From the NCBI GenBank assembly GCA_018648945.1, contig JABGQJ010000357.1:1-7797 (forward strand): 7,797 nt of DNA, in the 5' to 3' direction. The notes under the pieces were generated by a model, which had not been told where the DNA came from, made no database searches, and saw nothing but the letters and a program-made list of their open reading frames with translations. Positions 1 to 6,900 of the stretch are shown here, piece by piece (position 1 is the first letter of the stretch; every line of letters starts with the position of its first letter). Both the position numbers and the translations under genes were made by a program. The DNA comes from Victivallales bacterium. GTDB taxonomy: Bacteria > Verrucomicrobiota > Lentisphaeria > Oligosphaerales > Lenti-02.

Positions 1-105
1 GCCCCGAGCTGGCTCAGATGCAGCCGCAATGGGTCAGCCAAAGCCCAGCGCCCTGGCTGGGAAACTGGTCTTCACGCCGTCCGCTGCTGTCAGCTCCTAT
101 CTGCT
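1..105. other. 3' flank of the propeller gene, no gene seen
   Basis: This stretch lies downstream of the TGA stop of the minus-strand propeller gene. No reading frame in it resembles a known protein. The only structure I see is a six-base-pair GC-rich hairpin at 44-61, listed separately. The neighbouring gene beyond position 1 is not visible, so its orientation is unknown. Confidence 0.5.
44..61 (-). terminator. Weak candidate hairpin terminator of the propeller gene
   Basis: CCCAGC (44-49) and GCTGGG (56-61) can pair as a 6-bp stem with a 6-nt loop, about 45 nt past the stop codon of the minus-strand gene. Read on the minus strand it is followed by only a short CTTTGG tract, not a true U-run. 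An intrinsic terminator is therefore possible but weakly supported, and such small GC-rich hairpins are common by chance in DNA of this composition. Confidence 0.25.
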
Positions 106-1008
106 TCAGTAGACCCGTAGCGATTCGGGGTACATGACGAAGGCAAAGCGTTTGCTGTCGGGTGCCCAGCTGTTGACGTTGATCGTGCCCTGCCCGCCGT
201 TGAAACCCATGATGTCTGCTTGTTCGCTGCCATCCGGGCGCATGCGTCGCAGGATCACGTCCTTGTTGGCTGGGTGCTTCAGCGTGCCGGGAGGGAAACT
301 GATGTAGATAACCCAACGCCCATGGGGCGAGATGTGCGGGAACCAGTTGACCCGTTTGTCGTGGGTAAGCTGCTCGACATGGCTGCCGTCGGTTGCCATC
401 CGGTAGCATTGGGCATGGCCTGGAACCGTGGCGTTGCGCTCCGAGTTGAAGTAGATGTGCAGCCCATCCGGCGAGTACTCCGGGCCGTCGTCCGGCGCGG
501 GGTAGTCCGTCAGACGAGTGTCCGGGCCACCGGCAACGGGGATTGTGAAGAGGCCGATGCGTCCCCATGGGCTGTCGCCGATCGCTTCCACACCAGCGTA
601 GGCAAGCGTCGCGTTGTCGGGGGATACGCCATGGAGGTAGTACTTGAACTGTCTCTCGACGGGATGGTCGTTGGAGACCCGGCGGGGTTCTCCCCCCGCG
701 AAGGGCAGGGCGTACAGGTGGCCATTTGCGCTGAAGTAGATGGTTTGCCCATCGGGGGAGAGGACATGGTCGTTGTTCACGCCGGTCACGTCGCCGGTCG
801 GGATCTGCTCGGGCGCGGCACTGCCGTCCGCAGGAATACGCCACAGCGCGCCCCTGGAGTTGAAGACCAGCCACGAGCCGTCGGGCGACCAGTTGGGGGC
901 CTCGATGTGTTCCGGCGTCTCGTACACAAGCTGTCGATCCCCCCCATCGACGCCCATGGTCACCAGTTGTGAAACTCGTTTCGTCGCGGGTTCTGTCTCT
1001 GGTTTCAC
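106..1008 (-). CDS. TolB-like / PD40 six-bladed beta-propeller protein
   Basis: A 300-residue protein built from repeated WD40-like (PD40) blades as in the propeller domain of TolB. SPDG-type blade signatures sit at about residues 41-44, 84-87, 129-132 (SPDN), 179-182, 227-230 (SPHG) and 282-285 (APDS), giving six blades. Hallmarks of a conserved bacterial subfamily are visible: HIEAPNWSPDG, NNDHVLSPDG, YLHGVSPD, DDGPEYSPDG, NWFPHISP, HPANKDV and GGQGTIN. The exact function of this subfamily is not known to me; a binding or scaffold role is likely, with no catalytic motif seen. I chose the GTG start at 1008 because a GGAG lies 9 nt upstream and the length fits the family. The longer frame from ATG 1167 would translate the intergenic palindrome and looks non-coding; the ATG at 957 would remove part of the first blade. 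No signal peptide or membrane segment is present, so it is probably cytoplasmic, unlike TolB itself. It is transcribed divergently from the exported hydrolase. Confidence 0.85.
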   Translation of the reverse strand: MKPETEPATKRVSQLVTMGVDGGDRQLVYETPEHIEAPNWSPDGSWLVFNSRGALWRIPADGSAAPEQIPTGDVTGVNNDHVLSPDGQTIYFSANGHLYALPFAGGEPRRVSNDHPVERQFKYYLHGVSPDNATLAYAGVEAIGDSPWGRIGLFTIPVAGGPDTRLTDYPAPDDGPEYSPDGLHIYFNSERNATVPGHAQCYRMATDGSHVEQLTHDKRVNWFPHISPHGRWVIYISFPPGTLKHPANKDVILRRMRPDGSEQADIMGFNGGQGTINVNSWAPDSKRFAFVMYPESLRVY

Positions 1009-1017
1009 TATTCGTGT

Positions 1018-1021
1018 CTCC
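1018..1021 (-). promoter_or_regulatory. Ribosome binding site supporting the GTG start at 1008
   Basis: On the minus strand GGAG lies 9 nt before the GTG at 1008. This is the main sequence evidence for choosing this start over the upstream ATG at 1167 and the internal ATG at 957. Confidence 0.55.
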
Positions 1022-1065
1022 GTCCGCTGATTCGCGCAAGTTGATGCTAGACAACCCCACGGTAA

Positions 1066-1086
1066 TGCGGTGATAGGTGTACCGCA
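1066..1086. promoter_or_regulatory. Inverted repeat, possible operator between divergent genes
   Basis: TGCGGT (1066-1071) and ACCGCA (1081-1086) are perfect inverted half-sites separated by 9 nt, a 21-bp dyad. Its centre is about 68 nt upstream of the propeller start codon and about 158 nt upstream of the hydrolase start codon. A position inside a divergent promoter region is where a dimeric repressor or activator would bind. The half-sites are short, so chance is a serious alternative, and no regulator gene is in the window. Confidence 0.3.
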
Positions 1087-1100
1087 ACGCTGGGGGCGGT

Positions 1101-1147
1101 GCCGGGAGCGCCGGCTTCCAGCCGGCATCTTGGGAAGCGCTGCCCGA
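1101..1147. repeat. GC-rich palindromic element, probable interspersed intergenic repeat
   Basis: The core GCCGGCT-TCC-AGCCGGC (1110-1126) is a perfect 7-bp stem with a 3-nt loop. Outside it, GGGAGCGC (1104-1111) can pair with GCGCT-G-CCC (1137-1145) with one bulged base, partly competing with the core. On the minus strand the element translates to peptides such as DAGWKPALPA, which I recall as a recurrent artefact in hypothetical proteins of repeat-rich environmental bacteria. That suggests a dispersed repeat, but only one copy is in this window, so repeat status rests on recollection and structure. It also sits where over-long gene models of both neighbours would begin. Confidence 0.5.
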
Positions 1148-1217
1148 ACCGAGCCCACGGTGTACATTGCTGTTCTGGACCGCAGGATTTGCCTCTCCCC
1201 TCCTCAATCCCTTTGGC

Positions 1218-1223
1218 AAGGAG
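1218..1223 (+). promoter_or_regulatory. Ribosome binding site deciding the hydrolase start
   Basis: AAGGAG ends 10 nt before the ATG at 1234. It is a strong Shine-Dalgarno match and places the start directly ahead of a Sec-type signal peptide. The alternative ATG at 1099 adds 45 residues of low-complexity, Arg/Pro/Ser-rich sequence read from the palindromic element. Confidence 0.7.
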
Positions 1224-1233
1224 CCCCTGCCCG

Positions 1234-3969
1234 ATGAGATTCCCCACCTGGGTACAGTGGCGTTTGGTCATGCGCGGCATGTTGGTGAGTTCTGTTTTGG
1301 GCTCCCTGGCGGCGTGGGCCGTTCCCGCGACGAGTGTCGCGGGAGGCATCTTCTTCGAGGCGGAGGACTACGATGGCCGCCCCTGGTATGGCGACCGCGG
1401 GTTCGGCACGCGGATGGCGGAGCCCTTGGCCAGTGGCCGAGAGGCTTTGGCCGGCATGTGGAGGCCCGGCGCTCTCTCCTACGTGCTGACGGTGCCGAAG
1501 GAGAACGACTACTCCGTCTGGCTCCGTTGCGCTGTCCCCGATGACATCACCATCCAACTCGGTGCCAATGCCCATTCTGCGGTCGATCTGCAGGCCGTCG
1601 CAGTCAAGGCGACCACCACCCTGAAGGAACTGGCTGCACCCGGTGCCTACCAGTGGCGGTCTCTGGGCAGGCTGGCCCTCCAGGCAGGGGAAAACACGTT
1701 CCTCCTCGGTCAAGGCGCACAACGGCCGGACTGCTTCTTCCTGACCCCGGACGCGGCATACGTGCCGACCGACGATTTGCTGGCCCGGATGCTGCGGGAG
1801 AAGCAAGCGCCCAAGGGACAACTCCTGCCCGAACTCATCCATGACCGGCAGATCACCCAGCACCCAGCGTGGCTTGGTCAGAATGCGTTGCGTCCGGCCT
1901 ACGCTCATTGCGAGTGGGACCGCAGCAACACTCCCCAGTCCTGGGCTCGCATGGTCCGCGCTGCCGGCGGCAACTGCCTTGTCGGGGTGGGCGAGATGCC
2001 GGCTGGTACACTCGACGGCAAGCTGAAGGCCTTCCCGTTCCGGAAGATCGACGATCCTGACTTCGCCTACCCGGAGGGGTACCGCAAGAACGACCATTCG
2101 TGGGTGCGGGAGTTCACCGACGCGGGCCATGCCGAAGGCCTCCAGGTTGTGATGTACGGTGGTGCCCACCGCACCCTCGATCCCATTCTCGTCGATCATC
2201 CCGAATGGCGGCAGCAGGACGCCGCTGGCAAGGTGTATCGCCACGGGTTCGGTTCCTGGTACTCCCCCTACCGCGCGGCCTATATCGACCGCTGGGTGGA
2301 CGTCGCCCGACAGTACGGCATCGATGGCATCATGGTCGATATGCTCTTCACGGGACCTCAGGGCGGGGACTACTCCCCGTTCACGGTGCGTGCCTTCGCC
2401 GACAGATTTGGTGTCGAACCGCCCCGGCAGGCCGATCCCCGCAATCTCACGTGGCAGCGCTGGGTCGATTTCCAGACGTGGACCCGTGAAGAGGTCATGC
2501 TAGATGTCACCGAGGCCTTGCATGCCGTGAACCCCGAGATCGCCTGTATCTGGAACCAGACCACGGGCTGGATCTTCAAAGGCAGGGAATACCTCAGCAG
2601 CCGAGCGGGCAGGTGCGCCGATGGCTTGCTCGAGGAGATGGGGTGGGAGGTCTCCCACAGCATCTTCGGCGAACGTCCCCTCCCTTGGCCTGCTCAGAGC
2701 GCCTGGCAGAGTCTCTTTCTCCATTGCCGAACCGCGCCGGGGTATGGCCAGATGTGGCACCCGAACGGTTTCTACACGCAAGTGAACCACGAGGCGTTCT
2801 CCTACTCCATTTTCGCCAATGGCATTGCCCCGGCCGTGGTCACTGGCGGCAACTGGGACCACATGGGCAAGGTCTGGGGCCACATCCGGCCTTGCGAATC
2901 GGCCATGTCGGGGGCGACTCTGGTGCCCTACGTGGCTCTCCACTTCAGCGAGAACACGCTCAACTGGCAGGCAAACGCCATCGGCCCGGAGGCGCGCAAC
3001 GCCTACCTACGGAGTGTCTTCGGGGTCTTTCAAGCGCTTCTTGAAACCCACCTGCCGGTTGCCATTATCAGCGACGACGACCTCGCCGATGCGGCAGCTC
3101 TCCGACGCCACGCCACCGTCTTCCTGCCCAACAGTACGTGTCTGAGCGACGTCCAAGCAGCCAGCCTGTCCGCCTACGTGCAAGGCGGCGGGGGATTGGT
3201 CGCGGCCTTTGAGGCCGGCCTATACGACGAGAATGGCACACGCCGCAGTTCGCCCGCTCTCAGCGGCCTGCTCGGCGTTACCCAGGGGACCGTGAAGCGC
3301 AGCGCGGACTGGTACCTTTCCACCCAGGACCAGACCCACGAGATCACCAACATTCCCGAGATCATGAACGGTGGCGACCCCGCCCAGGGGTCGCGCGAGC
3401 GGAAGCCCTCGATCTGCTTCTTCAACAGCCGGGGCGGGCGCGCCGCCGAGGTCCTGAGGACGACGGCCGTGGTCGATGTCGCCTCCATCCCTCTGATCGG
3501 GGCGGGGAAGGGATACAGCATCCTGCACACCCGCTCCGCCGGGGTCGGACGCACCGCCTACTTCCCCATCGACGTTGGGCAGGGGTACTACGCCTACAAC
3601 CACCCGGTCACGCGTCGCTTGCTCGAGCGGGCCACGCGCTGGAGCGCAGCGAAGCCTGCCCCCCTGCGGACAAATGCCCCCCTGGCAGTGCAGACCGTTT
3701 GCTTCCAGAAAGGGGAGGCGCAGGTCGTGCACCTGGTCAACGACAACTCCTCCTTCGGACGTACCGCCGCTCCTAACCCCGAGAGCTTCGGCGCTTTCCG
3801 CGATGAGGTCCTGCCCATCCTCGACATCGCGATCGGGGTGCCGGGCGACTTCGCGCAGGCCCGTCTTCTCCCCGCCGGCCAGAGTCTGGCGATCCGCCGC
3901 AGCGAGGGTTGGAGCCACGTGATTGTGCCCCGTCTGGAGATTCACGCCATGGTCGTCTTCGGGCCGTGA
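1234..3969 (+). CDS. Exported multidomain glycoside hydrolase-like protein (GHL6-type barrel, beta-galactosidase trimerisation-like domain)
   Basis: A 911-residue protein. Residues 1-36 look like a Sec signal peptide: a basic start, a hydrophobic stretch (MLVSSVLGSLAAWAV) and a cleavage site after SVA, so it is probably exported. Residues about 40-175 begin with EAEDYDG and end with DCFFLTPDA, resembling a carbohydrate-binding-like beta-sandwich found at the front of many hydrolases. Residues about 205-545 form a barrel-like region with YGIDGIMVDM (361-370), where D369 sits at the strand-4 position used as the nucleophile in related hydrolases. HPEW, SPYRAAYIDRW and AFADRFG fit GHL6/alpha-amylase-like families. 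Candidate acids are E467/E468 and E472. Residues about 595-805 resemble the glutamine-amidotransferase-like beta-galactosidase trimerisation domain: FLPNSTCLSD, GGGGLVAAFEAGLYDENG. The last 100 residues form a beta-rich tail (VVHLVNDNSS). The substrate cannot be assigned, and the protein may be catalytically unconventional. The start is set by AAGGAG and the signal peptide. It converges on the GH106 gene with a 10-bp gap. Confidence 0.8.
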   Translation: MRFPTWVQWRLVMRGMLVSSVLGSLAAWAVPATSVAGGIFFEAEDYDGRPWYGDRGFGTRMAEPLASGREALAGMWRPGALSYVLTVPKENDYSVWLRCAVPDDITIQLGANAHSAVDLQAVAVKATTTLKELAAPGAYQWRSLGRLALQAGENTFLLGQGAQRPDCFFLTPDAAYVPTDDLLARMLREKQAPKGQLLPELIHDRQITQHPAWLGQNALRPAYAHCEWDRSNTPQSWARMVRAAGGNCLVGVGEMPAGTLDGKLKAFPFRKIDDPDFAYPEGYRKNDHSWVREFTDAGHAEGLQVVMYGGAHRTLDPILVDHPEWRQQDAAGKVYRHGFGSWYSPYRAAYIDRWVDVARQYGIDGIMVDMLFTGPQGGDYSPFTVRAFADRFGVEPPRQADPRNLTWQRWVDFQTWTREEVMLDVTEALHAVNPEIACIWNQTTGWIFKGREYLSSRAGRCADGLLEEMGWEVSHSIFGERPLPWPAQSAWQSLFLHCRTAPGYGQMWHPNGFYTQVNHEAFSYSIFANGIAPAVVTGGNWDHMGKVWGHIRPCESAMSGATLVPYVALHFSENTLNWQANAIGPEARNAYLRSVFGVFQALLETHLPVAIISDDDLADAAALRRHATVFLPNSTCLSDVQAASLSAYVQGGGGLVAAFEAGLYDENGTRRSSPALSGLLGVTQGTVKRSADWYLSTQDQTHEITNIPEIMNGGDPAQGSRERKPSICFFNSRGGRAAEVLRTTAVVDVASIPLIGAGKGYSILHTRSAGVGRTAYFPIDVGQGYYAYNHPVTRRLLERATRWSAAKPAPLRTNAPLAVQTVCFQKGEAQVVHLVNDNSSFGRTAAPNPESFGAFRDEVLPILDIAIGVPGDFAQARLLPAGQSLAIRRSEGWSHVIVPRLEIHAMVVFGP

Positions 3970-3979
3970 GCAAGGAGAG

Positions 3980-6900
3980 TTACTGGACAGTGAGGACGGC
4001 CGGGCGCGGGAAGTGAAGCACCACCGGCCCAAGCAGGCCGGACACCGGTGAACCGCGGTAGCGGGTGGGAATCGTCCGGTAGTGATTGGCGAGAGTGTTG
4101 CAGACCAGGACCTCCACCCGGTTCACGCCGGGGCGGACCAACCCGGTCAGCTCCACGCGCCACGGAGGTGCCACCCGGATCCCGGCGGGCTGGCCGTTGA
4201 CCCGGACCTCCGCTGTGGCGGCCACCTGGCCGAGGTCGAGGGTGATTGGTCCCGCCGCCTGCTCGGCATCCAGCGTCACGTCCCGGCGGTACCACGCGCT
4301 GCCGGAGTAGCAGGCGAGGGCACCGTTCTTCGCCCAATCGCCGAGGGCTGTCTGTCCGGCCCCGCAGTCCAGGAGAATCGGTTCGGGGAAGGCGGCACCG
4401 CCGTACTCTCCCCGGTCCTGCTCGACGCGCAACGCCACGCTGACTGGACCGCTCGCAGGCTCTGCCGCCGCGAAGACGAATTCTCGTGTGCCATCGGGCA
4501 GGACACGTGCCGCAGTTTGCTGCATGGTCGCGCCATTGCTCCAGGCTTGGGCGCGCCCGCGAACCGTCGCGGTCATGCCCCGGAAACCGGGTGGCGACGT
4601 GAAGCGATACCAACCAGCCGGGGCGGCTACGTCGGGTCGGATATCGAAGGCGAGACGCCCCGGCAGGTCGCCCCAACGCATGGATAGCGGGGTGCGGACC
4701 GTCGGCTCGGGCGCGTTGGCTTGTTCAAACACCACATGACCGCGTCCCGGGTCATCGTATCGGAGAAGCAGGGGGTTCCCACCAGCGTGTAGCGCGACCG
4801 GCACCGCTGGGTCTGTCACCCGGGCTCCATTGAGGAACATCGCCGCCGGGGTCAAGCCGCCTGTCCGCACCCATGCCTGAGCTGGCGCAGGCGTGGCGAC
4901 CGCCGTCCACAGATAGGTCCGGTTGCCGCCGGGAGTCGCTACGTAGAGCGTCTCGTTGAGGCCGCCTTTGGGCTTGCCCAGGCAGAGGAAATCGTCGGTC
5001 ACATTCCCCTTCAGACCGTGGTAGCCCTGGTGACCAGGATCGCCTTCGCGTCCCCAGCGCCAAGAGAAGGCATAGGCAGTCCAGGCGTAGGCCTTGCCGC
5101 CCACTGTGACTGGGACTGCCGGGTCAACCACGGTCAAAGCGGCCAGGGCGGCATCCACGGCCGCCAGGTCCGCATTGTCCGGCAAGGGCCCCAGTTGCCA
5201 GAAACGTGGCCCGAAGCCATGGGTCACCTGCTCCCAGGCCTGGTCATCCTCGCCGGGGCGTTCCCAACCGGGGTTCGGGCTGGTCTCGGGAGCATAGCGG
5301 AAGAGGCGCGCTTCGGGGCCAATGCTGGGCAACGTCGCGGGGAGGCGGAAATCTCCCCAGCGATTGTCCATCGTGGGCACCATCTCGAATTCCCACGGGC
5401 CATCGAGCGGCAGGGGAGTCGGCGGTGCCGGTGCCTCGCCCATCAGCTTCACGGAGCGGTTGCCGAGGCGCACGGTTGCAGTCCGCAGTCCGGGGGTGGT
5501 CGCATGCCCGGTCAGGATGGGAACCCCATCGCGCAGTTCAAGGGCAGTGAGCTCCTCCAGGTCCGTGGCGCTGACGACCGCTGGTACCTGTTCCGGCTCG
5601 AATACCACGATCTGGGCCTCGTAGGCCTCCAGTGGCAAGCGCACGCGCGTCCCCTTGGCGGACCGTGCCACCACTGGCAGGGGGCGTGTCTTGCCGGTCC
5701 ATGGATCCCAGAGCTCTGGCCGTCCCTGGACGCGGAAGGTGCATTCTGTGTTGCGCGGCACGCCCATGACCATGTAGACGTCGCGCGCACCGATCCGGCG
5801 GTGCAGCGCGGTACAGGGCTTGTCCGTCTCGACATCACGAGGCACGTGTTCGAGGAGCGTTTCGACAAGTCCGGAGAACTGGCTGGCAGCTTCGCCCCTG
5901 TGCAGGGGATGCACATTCTCCGGCGTGGGCTCGGCGAGCCCAGTGAGATCCCGGCTCGTCCGCCATGCCGCAAGATCCGCCGGACGCTTGATTGTGTACC
6001 TGAAATCCGCCGCTGAGAATACGGTATTTCCTTCCTGCACGATGGCGAAGAAGAACCCGGCTGTGCGGTTTCCCTGGTCGTCGTCATGGGCATCGACGGT
6101 GAGCACATCACCATCCCTGAGGGCGATCTGCCCGGTCCAGCCGGTGGCGTAGTTCGCACCGCCGCAGATGCGCTTCCCATTCACGTACAGGTCGCCGCGG
6201 TTGTCGCAGCGCAGCATGACCGGGAGAGTCTGCTGGGTCGGGTGCCGCCAGACTGCCTTGAACCAGACATCGGATGTCTTCTCGCCGGACCATACCCAGC
6301 GGCCCGCAAAGCCACCATCGTAGGTCCGAGGCGGGAAGCTGGTGGCGGCGAGAAACGCCGCTCCCAGGCCGCTGCCCGCAGGTCCGGGGCGCGAAGCGAA
6401 ACGGCCAGTCTCGTCCGCCTCCCCGAACAGAGACTTGGTCGCCGCAGCAAGCACGGGGTCTTCGCGCCCGGCTCGGTCCGAGGCCTCGGGCAGAGCCCCC
6501 AACGCCACGACGATTCCCCCGGCATCGCGGAATGCCAGCGCCTTCTGGAGAGTTGACCAGCGGATGGCGCGCATGGCGGGGAGGATCAGCACGCGGTAGC
6601 TCTCGCCGGAGACCTGCAGGCGACCACCGCGGAGTTCCGCCCGGTCGAGCGATTCGGAGTCCAGGTAGTCGAAGTCGTAGCCGCTCGCGACCAGATGCTT
6701 GCCGACTCCGAAGGCCGTATCCGCCGCCTGCTTCCCGTCCATGTCGGCATCAAAGGGAGCGACGGGGTAGAGCACGGCCACATCGCAGCAGTGGACGCCC
6801 TGGCTCAACAGGTAGGAGAGGCGTTCGAAGTAGCGCAGGAACTCGCCCATGTGTTGCCAGTAGGGCATGCGGAAATGGTAGCAGGGCGGCGCCCACTCCC

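Larger units (their letters stand above)
1009..1233. other. Divergent intergenic control region
   Basis: These 225 bp separate the starts of the propeller gene (minus) and the exported hydrolase gene (plus), so promoters for both must lie here or just inside the genes. It contains an inverted repeat (1066-1086), a GC-rich palindromic element (1101-1147) and the two ribosome binding sites. I did not find a convincing -35/-10 pair on either strand, which is unsurprising for a GC-rich non-model organism. Open frames run across the region on both strands, but they translate the palindrome and show no family resemblance. Confidence 0.6.

Noticed and set aside
14..1219. 401-codon open frame on the minus strand, longer than the propeller frame
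   Set aside because: It overlaps the propeller gene in another frame, is rich in Arg, Pro and Gly, shows no family motif, and runs through the intergenic palindrome. The 106-1008 frame carries six conserved propeller signatures.
1099..1233. 45-residue N-terminal extension of the exported hydrolase from ATG 1099
   Set aside because: It begins inside the palindromic element and puts non-hydrophobic sequence ahead of the signal peptide; AAGGAG before ATG 1234 gives a better start.
1009..1233. Sigma-70-like promoter matches between the divergent genes
   Set aside because: Several TTG- and TA-containing hexamers occur, but none gives a credible -35/-10 pair with 16-18 nt spacing on either strand.
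1204..2244. 346-codon minus-strand frame opposite the exported hydrolase
   Set aside because: A GC-rich antisense shadow with no recognisable domain; the plus-strand frame has a signal peptide, a ribosome binding site and clear domains.
3962..4001. Possible bidirectional terminator at the convergent junction
   Set aside because: Only a 6-bp stem with a 28-nt loop and no T-run on either side, lying partly inside both coding ends.
3220..4032. 270-codon minus-strand frame across the convergent junction
   Set aside because: It overlaps the ends of both real genes in other frames and has no recognisable motifs.
5018..6016. 332-codon plus-strand frame opposite the GH106 gene
   Set aside because: The GH106 frame is continuous here with conserved family motifs; the opposite frame shows only biased composition.
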